Notes: a model not told the origin generated them from the sequence alone. Counted from the first letter of the stretch, positions 14,847 to 24,567 are shown. The stretch is DNA of 51,364 bases from Anaerolineae bacterium (GCA_023382675.1 JAHDWN010000016.1:85753-137116); one strand, 5' to 3'. Made by a program: numbers and translations.

Positions 14847-17063
14847 GTGCAAACATCGTTCTTCAGCAGCGAGGCGCTGACCGGCGTCGTCGAGCGCATC
14901 ACGTTCTACAACGAAGAGAACGGCTACACTGTCGTCAAAATCACGCCGGACAAGCGCGTGCCGGATGCTGAAGCGCGCGATGGCACGGTCGCCGTCGTCG
15001 GCGTCATGCCGGAGCTGGCGGCGGGCGAGTCGGTGCGCTTCACCGGCTACTGGATCGACGACGCGAAGTATGGCCGCCAGTTCCGCGCCGAAACCTGCAC
15101 GCCGATTGTGCCGACGACCGAGGCAGGCATCATGGCTTATCTCGCCAGCGGCATCGTCAGCGGCATCGGCCCGAAGACTGCCGAGCGCATTGTCGACCAT
15201 TTCGGCGCAAAGACGCTCGACGTCCTCGATAACGAGCCGGATCGGCTGCATGAAGTGCCGGGGCTGAAGACCGAACTCGCCAACAAGCTCGGCAAGGCCT
15301 GGGTCGAGAACCAGTCCGTGCGCCAGACGATGATCTTCTTGCAGGGCTACGGCGTCAGCGCCAAGATGGCGACGCGCATCTACAAGCACTACGGCTTCAA
15401 CACGAGCAAGATCGTTCAGGATAACCCGTACACGCTGGCCGACGAGGTCTACGGCATCGGCTTCATCCGCGCTGACGAGATCGCGCGGCGCATGGACGTG
15501 CAGGTGGACGATCCGAATCGACTGCGCGCCGGGCTGGTCTACGCGCTCAACCAACTGGCGCGTGACGGCCACGTCTACGCCCCGCGCGCCGAACTGATCA
15601 CGACGGCGGCGGAACTGCTGCGTGTCGAAGGCACGGCTAACGTCGAAGCGCGCCTCGACGAGCAGATTCTGCGCGGCGAGCTGATCGCTGACAGCAGCGT
15701 CATCCCTGATGGGACGGCCATCTACCTGCCCGAATACTACGAGGCGGAGATCGGCGCGGTCGAGCACCTGCGCGCGCTGCGGGCAACCGACTCGGCGATC
15801 ATGAAGACCGCCGCCAAGACCGATTGGGCTGATCTGCTGGCGCGGCTCGCCAAGGAGAGCGACGTTTCATTGACACCGCAGCAGCAGGGGGCGGTGCGCG
15901 CCGCCCTTGAAGGCAAAGTCTCGGTGCTCACCGGCGGCCCCGGCACCGGCAAGACGACGGCGCTGCGTATGGTCATCGAGGCGCTGCGTGAACTCGATCA
16001 CAGCTTCGCGCTGGCCTCACCGACCGGGCGCGCCGCCAAACGCCTGAGCGAAGCCACCGGCCAGCCCGCCATGACGATTCACCGCCTGCTCGGCTACATC
16101 CCCGGCGAAGGTTTCGAATACGACGAAGACAACCCGCTGCGCGTCGAGATGCTAATCGTCGATGAAGCCTCGATGATCGACCTGCTGCTGCTGCATGATC
16201 TGCTGCGCGCGCTCAAGCCCGAAGCGCATTTGCTGCTCGTCGGCGATGTCGATCAGCTTCCAAGCGTCGGCGCGGGCAACGTCCTGCGCGACATCATCGA
16301 CAGCGACATCGCCCACGTCACGCGCCTGGACGCGATCTTCCGCCAGAGCGAGGACAGCCACATCGTCCTCAACGCGCATCGCATCAACCACGGCCAGATG
16401 CCCGTGACGGACAACAAGAGCAGCGATTTCTACTTCTTCGGCGAGGAAGATCCGGCGCTGGCAGCGGAACTGCTGCTTGATGTCGTCACCAACCGCCTGC
16501 CTTCAAAGTTCGGCGTCGATCCGCTCAACGACGTGCAGGTGATCGCGCCGATGTATCGCGGCGTGATCGGCGTCCACGCGCTCAACGAGCAGCTTCAGCA
16601 GCGGCTCAACGGCAGCCGGCGCATGGCCGAAAAGCAGCTCGGCGGCAAGCTGTTCCGCGTCGGCGATAAAGTCATGCAGACGCGCAACAACTACGAGAAA
16701 GATGTCTTCAACGGGGACATTGGCCGCATTTACGGCCTGAATCTGGACGACAACGAGGTCGAGGTCGTCATCGACGGGCGCTACATCTACTATGACTTCT
16801 TAGAGGCGGCAGAGGAATTGATCCTCGCTTACTGTATCAGCACGCACCGCAGCCAGGGCAGCGAGTACCCGGTCGTCGTCATGCCGATCATGACGCAGCA
16901 CTACATGATGCTTCAGCGCAACCTGCTCTACACCGCCGTCACGCGCGCCCGGCAGTTGGTCGTGCTCGTCGGCAGCCGCCGCGCCGTTCACATGGCTGTC
17001 CACAACAACAAGGTCGCCGCGCGCTACAGCGGGCTGGAACGGCGGTTAGCCAATAGCCGATAG
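14847..17063 (+). CDS. recD2: RecD2-like ATP-dependent 5'-3' DNA helicase
   Basis: 738 residues, GTG start. An N-terminal OB-like domain (about 1-90) is followed by helix-hairpin-helix modules (SGIVSGIGPKTAERIVDHFG, HEVPGLKTELANKL), diagnostic of the RecD2 subclass. Walker A is GGPGTGKTT (about 363-371), Walker B is VDEASM (about 438-443), and GDVDQLPSVGAGNVL follows. The SF1B C-terminal block is STHRSQGSEYPVVVMP with TAVTRARQLVVLVG. RecD2 acts outside RecBCD in DNA repair and replication-fork processing. The length is normal (~720-740). Confidence 0.95.
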   Translation: MQTSFFSSEALTGVVERITFYNEENGYTVVKITPDKRVPDAEARDGTVAVVGVMPELAAGESVRFTGYWIDDAKYGRQFRAETCTPIVPTTEAGIMAYLASGIVSGIGPKTAERIVDHFGAKTLDVLDNEPDRLHEVPGLKTELANKLGKAWVENQSVRQTMIFLQGYGVSAKMATRIYKHYGFNTSKIVQDNPYTLADEVYGIGFIRADEIARRMDVQVDDPNRLRAGLVYALNQLARDGHVYAPRAELITTAAELLRVEGTANVEARLDEQILRGELIADSSVIPDGTAIYLPEYYEAEIGAVEHLRALRATDSAIMKTAAKTDWADLLARLAKESDVSLTPQQQGAVRAALEGKVSVLTGGPGTGKTTALRMVIEALRELDHSFALASPTGRAAKRLSEATGQPAMTIHRLLGYIPGEGFEYDEDNPLRVEMLIVDEASMIDLLLLHDLLRALKPEAHLLLVGDVDQLPSVGAGNVLRDIIDSDIAHVTRLDAIFRQSEDSHIVLNAHRINHGQMPVTDNKSSDFYFFGEEDPALAAELLLDVVTNRLPSKFGVDPLNDVQVIAPMYRGVIGVHALNEQLQQRLNGSRRMAEKQLGGKLFRVGDKVMQTRNNYEKDVFNGDIGRIYGLNLDDNEVEVVIDGRYIYYDFLEAAEELILAYCISTHRSQGSEYPVVVMPIMTQHYMMLQRNLLYTAVTRARQLVVLVGSRRAVHMAVHNNKVAARYSGLERRLANSR

Positions 17064-17110
17064 CTCAAAGCAAATTAGCGCATGAGCAGATTGGCGAATT
17101 AGCTCGAATG
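17064..17110. repeat. R3 repeat (TAATTCGC/AATCTGCT type), copy a
   Basis: The reverse complement reads CTAATTCGCCAATCTGCTC, ATGCGCTAATTTGCTTTG. A near-identical run, CTAATTCGCTAATCTGCT, AATGCGCCAACTTGCTCAC, occurs at 28117-28153. It occupies the 74-base spacer between the convergent recD2 and livF genes, where no terminator was recognised. Confidence 0.6.
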
Positions 17111-17137
17111 CCAATACCTACAAGCCGACCGCCAATC

Positions 17138-17872
17138 CTATTCCATGCCGAGGTATTTCTTCTGGACTTCAGGATTCTGTTTGAGCGCGGCGGCGCTGTC
17201 GGCAAGCACGATCTCGCCGGTCTGGAGCACGTAGCCGCGATGCGCGACCTCCAGCGCCAAGAGCGCGTTCTGTTCGACCAGCAGCACGGTCATGCCCTCT
17301 TTGTTGATGCGCTCGATGGTGTCGAAGACCGTCTCGACCAGCACCGGCGCGAGGCCCATCGACGGCTCGTCGAGCAGCAGCAGGCGCGGGCGTGCCATCA
17401 GCGCGCGGGCGGTGGCGAGCATCTGCTGTTCGCCGCCGCTCAACGTCCCGGCAACCTGGAGACGACGTTCACGCAGGCGCGGGAACAGGTCGTAGGCTTT
17501 TTCGAGATCCTCGCGGATGCCGTCTTTGTCGTTGCGATAGTACGCGCCCATCTCCAGGTTTTCTTCGACCGTCAGCTTGGCGAAGACGCCGCGCCCTTCC
17601 GGCACCATCGCCACACCCTGCGCGGGCAGATTGTTGGCCGGGGTGTGGGTGATATCTTTGCCCTCGAACATGATCGTGCCTTCGCGCGGGTGCATCAGGC
17701 TGGTGATCGCGCGCAGGGTGGTCGTCTTACCCGCGCCGTTCGAGCCGATCAGCGTCACGATCTCGCCCTGTTCGACGTGGAACGTCAGCCCTTTGAGCGC
17801 GTGGATGTTGCCGTAGTAGGCGTGGATGTTGTTGACTTCCAGAAGTGCCATGCTTGTCTGCCGTTCGATCAC
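17138..17872 (-). CDS. livF: Branched-chain amino acid/amide ABC transporter ATP-binding protein LivF
   Basis: 244 residues from a GTG at 17872 that overlaps the livG stop and has GAGAAG 5 bases upstream; an ATG at 17851 (MALLEVNN) is the alternative. Walker A is GSNGAGKTT, the signature is LSGGEQQ and Walker B is LLLLDEPSMGL. MVPEGRGVF is a LivF hallmark. It pairs with LivG to power import through the LivH-LivM pore. Last gene of the liv operon. Confidence 0.95.
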   Translation of the reverse strand: MIERQTSMALLEVNNIHAYYGNIHALKGLTFHVEQGEIVTLIGSNGAGKTTTLRAITSLMHPREGTIMFEGKDITHTPANNLPAQGVAMVPEGRGVFAKLTVEENLEMGAYYRNDKDGIREDLEKAYDLFPRLRERRLQVAGTLSGGEQQMLATARALMARPRLLLLDEPSMGLAPVLVETVFDTIERINKEGMTVLLVEQNALLALEVAHRGYVLQTGEIVLADSAAALKQNPEVQKKYLGME

Positions 17873-18690
17873 GAAATCTTCTCAAGATGCGCCGCCGCGC
17901 CGCGCCCCAGGTACGCCTCGATCACGCGCGGATTGCTCTGAATCTCTGCCGGTAAGCCTTCGGCGATTTTGGTGCCGAAATCGAGCACGGTGATGTGCTC
18001 GGAAATCGTCATGACGACGCGCATGTCGTGCTCGATCAAGACGATGGTGATGCCTAACTCGTCACGCAGGCGGCGGATGAACTGGGTTGTCTGCGCCGTC
18101 TCGACCGGGTTCATCCCGGCGGTCGGCTCATCCAGCAGCAGCAGCGTCGGCCTGCTGCCGAGTGCGCGCCCGATTTCCAGGCGGCGCTGGTCGCCGTAGG
18201 ACAGGTTGCGCGCGAGCGAGTCGCCTTTGCCCGCCAGGCCGACGAACTTGAGCAGCTCGTTGGCGCGCTTTTCGCTCTCCGCGTCTTCGCGGCGCGTCGC
18301 TTGCGTGCCCAGGATCGCGCCGATCCAACCGGCTTTCAGGTGCGGCTCCTGGCCGACCATGATGTTCTCGATGGCGGTCATATTGCTGAACAGGCGGATG
18401 TTCTGGAACGTCCGCGCGATGCCCAGCCGCGTGATCTGATCCGGCGATTTGCCGTTCAGACGCGTGCCATCGAAGATGATGTCGCCGCTGTCGATCTGGT
18501 AGAAGCCGGTGATGCAGTTGAAGAAGGTCGTCTTGCCCGCGCCGTTCGGGCCGATGATGCTGGCAATCGAGCCGCGCGGGATGAAGAAGTCCAGGCTATC
18601 GACGGCAGTCAAACCGCCAAAGCGTTTCGTCATGGCATCGGACGAAAGGATGGCGTCTTGTTTGCGGGCAGCGTAAGCGTCTGCGCTCAT
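17869..18690 (-). CDS. livG: Branched-chain amino acid/amide ABC transporter ATP-binding protein LivG
   Basis: 273 residues. Walker A is GPNGAGKTT, the signature is LSYGDQRRLEI (the Y-for-G variant usual in LivG) and Walker B is LLLLDEPTAGMNP. The start ATLTRFGGLTAVD-type region appears here as MTKRFGGLTAVDSL, and the C-terminus has a LivG-type extension (NPRVIEAYLGRG). It follows livM by 24 bases and overlaps livF by 4. Confidence 0.95.
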   Translation of the reverse strand: MSADAYAARKQDAILSSDAMTKRFGGLTAVDSLDFFIPRGSIASIIGPNGAGKTTFFNCITGFYQIDSGDIIFDGTRLNGKSPDQITRLGIARTFQNIRLFSNMTAIENIMVGQEPHLKAGWIGAILGTQATRREDAESEKRANELLKFVGLAGKGDSLARNLSYGDQRRLEIGRALGSRPTLLLLDEPTAGMNPVETAQTTQFIRRLRDELGITIVLIEHDMRVVMTISEHITVLDFGTKIAEGLPAEIQSNPRVIEAYLGRGAAAHLEKIS

Positions 18691-18714
18691 GATGGAGTGT
18701 CCTTTCTGCGCGGC

Positions 18715-20442
18715 TCAGTCGCCGGCCGCGGGTTGAGTCACGCCGCTTGTGGCGGGCGCAGGCTCTGGCGGGTTCTCGGCGGCAAGCTCGCGCTGGCGCA
18801 CCTTCGACGGGATCAGGCCTTCGGGTCGGTTAAGCATCATGATGATCAAGAGTGCACCGTAGATCAGCCAGCGGAATTCCGAAAACTCGCGCAGCAGTTC
18901 AGGCATCCCGACGAGCGCAATCGCGCCGAGGACGATACCAGGGTTGCTGCCCATGCCGCCGAGGATGATCAGGCTGAGCACGTTGATCGAGACGAAGACG
19001 GTGAAACTGTTCGGGAAGACGGTGCCGACTTTGGCGGCGAAGATCGCGCCCGCCACACCGCCGGTCGCCGCGCTGACAGTGAAGGCCAGCAGCTTGGCGC
19101 GGGCCGTGTCGATGCCCATGGCTGCAGCCACGTCTTCGTCCTCGCGGACCGCCATCCAGGTGCGGCCAATCCGTGAGTTGTTCAGGCGGATGGAGACGAA
19201 CAGCGTGACGATGCACGCAGCGAGAACGATGTAGTAGAGCTGTTCCGGGTTGACCAGTTCGGTGCCGAAAAAGTTCGGCTTGGGGATGAACAGGACGCCC
19301 TGCGCGCCACCGATGACCGGGCGCAGCCAGTCGGAGATCGCCAGTGTGCCGATGATTTCGCCGAAGCCGAGCGTCGCGATTGCCAGGTAGTCGCCCCGCA
19401 TCTTAAGTATGGGAAGTGCCAGGATGAAGCCGGTGATCATGGCCGCGATGAGGGCGATGGGGATGACCACCCAGAAGCTCATCTGGCCGCCGGTCAGGCC
19501 GAGCGCGCCGGTCGAGGTCAGGACGGCGGCGACGTAGGCCCCGACGGCGTAGTTGGTGACGTAGCCGAGGTCCAGCAGACCGGCGAGGCCGATGGCGATG
19601 TTCAAGCCCAGGCCCATCATGACGTAAATGCCGACGGTCACGATGATGTCACTGAGGGCGCGCCCGACAATCCACGGCAGGGCCAGCAGCGCAACCAGGA
19701 AGATCAGCAGGCCAATGCGCTGCACCACCGTTCGCTGCGGCGCTGGCATGGCGTTGTAGCTCCTGGTGACGGCGTTTCGGCGCACTTCCCAGAAGTAGCT
19801 GCCGACGAAGCCGAGCACGAACAGGATAATCGCAGGCGTCAGGCGCAGGGACGTGCGCCGGTAGATCGTATCCAATGTCTCACGCGGGACGAGCTGCTGC
19901 AAGATCTGGCGCACGGTTTCGCCGAACATGCCGATCAGCAGCACGAGCGCCCCGGCGAACATCAGCGCGCCACGCAGTTTCTTCGGCAGCAGCGTCAGCA
20001 CCCCGCCGACGCCTGCCGAGACGATCAGCACGCCCAGCAGCGCCAACGTACCGGTGAGCAGATCAGCGCGATTATCGAACGTCACCATATCCACCCAGTC
20101 GCGGTTGACATTGACGAGCACGTCGCGCACGTTCTCGATGTTGGCGTTAATGAAGAGCATGATCAGTGTCGGCACAGCCGTCACGGCCCCGGCGACGAGC
20201 GCGCTCGCCATGACGATGACCGGCGCTGCGCCGGACTTCTGGGCGCGCCGGGCAGCCATCCAGCCGCCGATGAGCGCGGGGAAGAAGATCAGGATTTGCC
20301 CCAGCGTGACGACTTCATAGATGACTTCGCGTTCCTGGAAGGCCGCGAACATGCCGATGACGCCGAGATAAAGCAGCACCACACCCATAATCAGGCCGGT
20401 TTCGATGGCGCTGCGCCAGACGGATTTCTTGTCTCTTTCCAT
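18715..20442 (-). CDS. livM: Branched-chain amino acid/amide ABC transporter permease LivM, with extended N-terminus
   Basis: 575 residues from the ATG at 20442, which has AGGGTG upstream; a GTG 9 bases earlier is possible. The C-terminal ~330 residues are a standard LivM permease (GLAGLLDLGYVTNYAVGAYV, MRGDYLAIATLGFGEI, LNNSRIGRTWMAVREDEDVA). The first ~220 residues add about five to six hydrophobic helices absent from ordinary LivM (usually ~320-420 residues). The function of the extra part is unknown. The C-terminal tail is Pro/Ala-rich. Located between livH and livG. Confidence 0.93.
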   Translation of the reverse strand: MERDKKSVWRSAIETGLIMGVVLLYLGVIGMFAAFQEREVIYEVVTLGQILIFFPALIGGWMAARRAQKSGAAPVIVMASALVAGAVTAVPTLIMLFINANIENVRDVLVNVNRDWVDMVTFDNRADLLTGTLALLGVLIVSAGVGGVLTLLPKKLRGALMFAGALVLLIGMFGETVRQILQQLVPRETLDTIYRRTSLRLTPAIILFVLGFVGSYFWEVRRNAVTRSYNAMPAPQRTVVQRIGLLIFLVALLALPWIVGRALSDIIVTVGIYVMMGLGLNIAIGLAGLLDLGYVTNYAVGAYVAAVLTSTGALGLTGGQMSFWVVIPIALIAAMITGFILALPILKMRGDYLAIATLGFGEIIGTLAISDWLRPVIGGAQGVLFIPKPNFFGTELVNPEQLYYIVLAACIVTLFVSIRLNNSRIGRTWMAVREDEDVAAAMGIDTARAKLLAFTVSAATGGVAGAIFAAKVGTVFPNSFTVFVSINVLSLIILGGMGSNPGIVLGAIALVGMPELLREFSEFRWLIYGALLIIMMLNRPEGLIPSKVRQRELAAENPPEPAPATSGVTQPAAGD

Positions 20443-20452
20443 GATCGTCACC

Positions 20453-21535
20453 CTACGCTTTCTTCTCGGTCAGGCGTTCACCGAGCAAGCCCTGCGGGCG
20501 GAAGATCAACACGAGCACGAGCATCGTAAACGCGATGACATCCTTAAGCTGGTTCGAGCCGGGGATGCCCAGGCCATTGAAGACCAGATTGGGGCCGACG
20601 GCCTCGATCACGCCCAGGAACAGGCCGCCGAGCATTGCGCCACGGATGTTGCCGATGCCGCCGAGCACCGCCGCCGTGAACGCCTTGATGCCCGGCACGA
20701 AACCCATGAAGAAGTTGACGCCCTGGGGGCGAAACAGACCGTTGATGACGCCCGCTGCGCCGGCCAGCGCGCCGCCGATGGCGAAGGTGAACATGATAAT
20801 CTGGTCGATATCGATGCCCATCAGCCGTGAGACTTCTTTGTTTTCCGAAACGGCGCGCATCGCTTTGCCGAGCTTGGTACGTTCGACCAGCCAGTAGAGA
20901 CCAGCCATGAGCAGCAGCGCGGCGATGAAGACCACGGGTTGCACGATGGGGATGCTGATCGAGCCAATTTCTAGCGACCCGGTCAGCGCCTGGACGGCGG
21001 GGTATGATCGGAACTGTGACCCGAAGAGTCCACGGAACGTATATTGCAGGAAGAACGACGCACCAATCGCGGTAATCAAGGGTACCAGGCGGGGCGCGCC
21101 GCGCAGCGGGCGATAGGCGAGGCGTTCCAGCAGCAGCGCCACGGACATCGACACCAGGCCGGCGAAGATTATCAAGATGATGATGGCGAGCAGCGGTTGC
21201 GCATCGAGGAAGCCGGAACGAGCGAAGGCTTGTGCCAGGAAGACAGTGGTCAATGCTCCGGACATGAAGACTTCGCCGTGGGCGAAATTGATCATAAGCA
21301 GGATGCCGTAGACCAGCGTGTAGCCGAGCGCGATCAAGGCGTAGATGCTGCCCTGTGCCAGACCGGCGACAAACAGGCTAACCCACTGTTCAAACGTGAA
21401 GCGCCCGGAGAGCAGCGTGTTTGCCGACCCGACGATCACCAGCAGGATGATGATAACACGGAGCGCGTTGATGATGAAATCAACCCACGAGAAATCTTGA
21501 AAGCGGCCTCTGCGTGTGACGGGTACTGATGCCAT
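20453..21535 (-). CDS. livH: Branched-chain amino acid/amide ABC transporter permease LivH
   Basis: 360 residues from the ATG at 21535 (MASVPVTRRGRF); an upstream start at 21580 is less likely. Standard LivH motifs are GLAQGSIYALIALGYTLVYG, INFAHGEVFM and GMRAVSENKEVSRLMGID-type (here KAMRAVSENKEVSRLMGIDI). It has about eight membrane helices. It is slightly longer than usual (~290-300) because of an N-terminal helix before the core. With LivM it forms the transmembrane pore. Confidence 0.94.
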   Translation of the reverse strand: MASVPVTRRGRFQDFSWVDFIINALRVIIILLVIVGSANTLLSGRFTFEQWVSLFVAGLAQGSIYALIALGYTLVYGILLMINFAHGEVFMSGALTTVFLAQAFARSGFLDAQPLLAIIILIIFAGLVSMSVALLLERLAYRPLRGAPRLVPLITAIGASFFLQYTFRGLFGSQFRSYPAVQALTGSLEIGSISIPIVQPVVFIAALLLMAGLYWLVERTKLGKAMRAVSENKEVSRLMGIDIDQIIMFTFAIGGALAGAAGVINGLFRPQGVNFFMGFVPGIKAFTAAVLGGIGNIRGAMLGGLFLGVIEAVGPNLVFNGLGIPGSNQLKDVIAFTMLVLVLIFRPQGLLGERLTEKKA

Positions 21536-21759
21536 AGCCGAATAACCAAACCTAATGTCGTGTGATACGACAGCCGACAAAATAACCGACTTAATCCTTG
21601 ATCAGGTAAACAGCGTACTGGGGTTGCCTCGTATTGGGCGCTGCGGACTTCCGACTTTGAACACCCCCGACATCAGTATCACTGACGGCGCTGTCCCCTT
21701 CGTGGCAAAGTCGTCTCACAATAATACCGTAATGTTTTATGAAAACTTTCGATCTAAGG

Positions 21760-21790
21760 GATGAGCCAGAACAGAGCGTCCTGGCTCATC
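21760..21790 (-). promoter_or_regulatory. Stem-loop between livK and livH
   Basis: GATGAGCCAG and CTGGCTCATC form a perfect 10-bp stem around an 11-base loop, 31 bases after the livK stop and about 225 bases before livH. No U tract follows on the minus strand. It probably stabilises the livK message or causes partial termination, giving more binding protein than permease, as in other Liv operons. The rest of the 285-base spacer shows nothing else. Confidence 0.6.
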
Positions 21791-21820
21791 GCAAACGACT
21801 ATTTCAAACTGGCTCCGAAA

Positions 21821-23089
21821 TTAGCCCTCCGGTGCCATCATCTCGGTCATGCCGGGCAACCAGACGACGGGCGGCGGCCAGTTGCCGTCCAATTCTGCCT
21901 GGGTGACTTCAAAGACGGCCAACGCCTCACCGGTGGCGCAGTCGCCGGTCTCATTGCAGGTGAGTGTGCCGGTCAAACCAGCATAGTCGGTCAGATCTGA
22001 GATCGCATCACGCAGCGCCTGGCGACCAATGCTGATCGTGCCATCGTCCGCGACGACTCCTACCTGCTCGATGGCGTTCAACAGGATGTTGGTCGCGTCA
22101 AAGGCATGGGCGTGGAAGCCGCTCGGCGGCACGCCACCGATAACCTCATCCCAGCGCTGCAGGAAGGTGTCGTAGGTTTCACTCTCGGCGACGTAGGGGC
22201 CAGACAGGAACACGCCGACAGCCGCCGGGCCAGTATTCTCGGGGAACGTATCGACGAATGTGCCGTCGGCACTCATCAACGCGACGTCTTCCAGGCCGGG
22301 GGTATCCGCCGACTGGGCTGTGAAGAAGTCTGATTCTGGCTCAAAGTACGGATAGTAGATGATGTCCGCGCCTGACGCAGCAATTTCGGTCAGGATGGCG
22401 CTCATGTCGGTATCGCCGACGTTGACCGCGCCCTGGAAGACAACTTCGCCGCCGAGTTCGGTGAAGGTATCGGCCATGACTGCCTGGAGGCTTTCCGCGT
22501 AGGGGCTGCCGTCGTGGACGGTCGCCAGCTTGGTTTTGCCCAGAATGTTATAGGCAAATTCCGCCGCAATCGCGCCCTGGAACAGGTCGTTATGCGCGGT
22601 GCGATAGTAGCCCGGCTGCCAGACGCCACCCTTGTCCGCGTCGGCTTCGGTCAGACGCGGGGCGGTATTGGAGGGCGAAATCATGAGCATTCCGGCTTCG
22701 CTGATGATGGGCAGGGCGGCGACCGCTTCACTGGAGCAGTTGCTGCCGATGATGCCGAGTACCTGCGGGTTCGCCGCGATACGCTGGCCGGCTGCCTGGC
22801 CGCCTTCTGCGGAGCAGAGGCTGTCTTCGCCGATCAACTCGATGTCGTGACCGAGGAGCTCGCCCCCACGATCGTCAATGGCGACTTCGATAGCGCCGAG
22901 GGAATCTTCGCCAAGGCTCGCCGTACCGCCCGAAATCGTGAGCATGTAAGCGATGGTGATCGGATCATCGGGGCCGATTTCGACACAGCCGATAGCGTCA
23001 GTGCAGTCTTGCGCGGCGACCGGCATTACCGCTACGCCCAAGACGGCGACGATGGCGAGTACGAACAAAACAACTAGCAAACGTTTCAT
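21821..23089 (-). CDS. livK: Branched-chain amino acid/amide ABC transporter substrate-binding protein (LivK/BraC type)
   Basis: 422 residues, with AGGAGG 8 bases before the ATG. The signal peptide is residues 1-26 (MKRLLVVLFVLAIVAVLGVA, cleavage after VAAQ or nearby). The mature protein has the type I periplasmic-binding fold: ITIAYMLTISGGTASLGEDS, GIIGSNCSSEAVAALPI, FRTAHNDLFQG-type segment (here YYRTAHNDLFQG) and TDMSAILTEI. CTDAIGC and TLTCNETGDC contain cysteines that may form disulfides. The ligand could be a branched-chain amino acid, urea or an amide. First gene of the liv operon. Confidence 0.95.
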   Translation of the reverse strand: MKRLLVVLFVLAIVAVLGVAVMPVAAQDCTDAIGCVEIGPDDPITIAYMLTISGGTASLGEDSLGAIEVAIDDRGGELLGHDIELIGEDSLCSAEGGQAAGQRIAANPQVLGIIGSNCSSEAVAALPIISEAGMLMISPSNTAPRLTEADADKGGVWQPGYYRTAHNDLFQGAIAAEFAYNILGKTKLATVHDGSPYAESLQAVMADTFTELGGEVVFQGAVNVGDTDMSAILTEIAASGADIIYYPYFEPESDFFTAQSADTPGLEDVALMSADGTFVDTFPENTGPAAVGVFLSGPYVAESETYDTFLQRWDEVIGGVPPSGFHAHAFDATNILLNAIEQVGVVADDGTISIGRQALRDAISDLTDYAGLTGTLTCNETGDCATGEALAVFEVTQAELDGNWPPPVVWLPGMTEMMAPEG

Positions 23090-23424
23090 AACCTATGCCT
23101 CCTAAAAGCGTAGCACATGCAGCAGACCGACGGGGGTTCTACCCTCGGAATTGCGCGCAAAAAGCGCGTTACCCACTTTTGGGCGATGGGATGTCTAATT
23201 CTATAGAGGCATTTTTAGAGATGCAAATTTTGGTCAGCATGTTTTTGCAGGCGTCAAGTACCATGCGAGACATTGTCTGATTAGGGGGAGTCTTGTGACG
23301 TTTAGCAGTGATGCGATATGACCCTAGTCTCGGAGTGCGATGTTATGCTGATCGTAAGCTCGCATTCTGGCTCTTGTGTAAGGATGCGCTGTTCTGGCTC
23401 TTTTGAGCGTTAGGTAGGTGAGAC
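23090..23424. promoter_or_regulatory. Divergent intergenic region between livK and the baeRF-like gene
   Basis: 335 bases. On the minus strand TTTGCA, 16 bases, then TATAGA near 23200-23225 is a possible livK promoter. On the + strand an 11-base direct repeat, TTCTGGCTCTT, occurs at 23365-23375 and 23392-23402, about 27 bases apart, just before the baeRF-like gene; it may be an operator. No repeat-family element is present here. Confidence 0.35.
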
Positions 23425-24567
23425 ATGCAGACGATCATTGAAAAGCATATTGATGCGCTGACACCGGAGCGTCTGGCAAAGCTTGTGAATGTTCAGGGCG
23501 CTCCGGCGCTGTCGTTATATATGCCGGCGGGTCGCAGTGGCGATGACAGCCGGCAGAACCCCATACGTTACAAAAACCTGTGCAAGCGCGCGGCAGAAAT
23601 GTTGGCGACTGCTCGGACACAGGACAATGCAGTCGGTCCGCTGCTGGCGCAGTTGGATGCGCTCGGCGAAGATGACCCGCGCTATTGGGAGCATCAAAGC
23701 GATGGCCTGGCCGTTTTTGTGACCGCAGATTTCTTTGAAGCTTTGCGCCTACCGCTCAGCTTTGCCGAGGACGTGCGTGTGGGCACGTCGTTCGACGTGC
23801 TGCCGCTCTTGCCCGCCCTGCGCCTGAATACCCATTTCGCTTTGCTCAACCTGGACTTGAACGACGTATGTTTGTATGCAGGCAGTGCGCTCACGTGGCA
23901 AAGTCTGGAACTGGCCGAGATTCCGCACACCATTCGCGAATATCGGGGCACGGTCGAACGGGAGCGCCAACTGCGGATGCACAGCGTCGGTGGTGACGGC
24001 GGCTCTGGCGTCGTTTTCCACGGCCACGGCGGGGCAGATGATCAGACGCATAAGCACGACACACGCGAGTTTTTCCGCCTGCTGGATGCGGCGGTGTGCA
24101 AGGCCATCACAGCGGAGCATCTGCCGTTGGTGCTGGCGGGAACTCCGGCCAATCGCAGCCTTTACCGCGAAGTCAGCCGCTATCCGCATTTGATGGGCGC
24201 GGGTATTGAGATCGACCCGGCGGCGGACGACGCGCAATCGCTCCAGCTTCGGTCGCTGCCCATCGCCAGGGCGATTGCCGAGTCCGAGATGCAGGCCGCG
24301 CTGTCTCGCTTGAATGTGTCCGCCCGGCGCGTGACGGGTATCGAAGCGGTACTGCCCGCCGCGCATATGGGGCGGGTGGATACGCTGTTCGTGCCGGAGG
24401 ATGCGCGCATCCCTGGACGCTTTGATGCGGAGGCGCAGATCGTCGCCTGCGATGACAATTCAGATGTGGATCTGCTCAACCAGGCGGTGTTTTACACGCT
24501 GGCGCACGGCGGGAAGCTTTACAGCGTCGCGGCGAGCGCATCACCGGCGGCGCTGCTGCGCTATTGA
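23425..24567 (+). CDS. baeRF-family (bacterial archaeo-eukaryotic release factor-like) protein
   Basis: 380 residues, with GGTGAG just before the ATG. The pattern is typical of baeRF proteins: PALSLYMPAGRSGDDSRQNP, a helical section, DGLAVFVTADFFEALRLP, then TEHLPLVLAGTPANRSLYRE-type (here AEHLPLVLAGTPANRSLYRE) and a C-terminal GGKLYSVAA strand. HTHKHDTREFF-like charged loop appears as DQTHKHDTREFFRLL. The family resembles eRF1/Pelota and is proposed to act in ribosome rescue or stress; no experimental role is assumed. Monocistronic. Confidence 0.8.
   Translation: MQTIIEKHIDALTPERLAKLVNVQGAPALSLYMPAGRSGDDSRQNPIRYKNLCKRAAEMLATARTQDNAVGPLLAQLDALGEDDPRYWEHQSDGLAVFVTADFFEALRLPLSFAEDVRVGTSFDVLPLLPALRLNTHFALLNLDLNDVCLYAGSALTWQSLELAEIPHTIREYRGTVERERQLRMHSVGGDGGSGVVFHGHGGADDQTHKHDTREFFRLLDAAVCKAITAEHLPLVLAGTPANRSLYREVSRYPHLMGAGIEIDPAADDAQSLQLRSLPIARAIAESEMQAALSRLNVSARRVTGIEAVLPAAHMGRVDTLFVPEDARIPGRFDAEAQIVACDDNSDVDLLNQAVFYTLAHGGKLYSVAASASPAALLRY

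Noticed and set aside
17108-17941. 277-residue + strand frame
   Set aside because: Antisense to livF; high-GC shadow frame without motifs.
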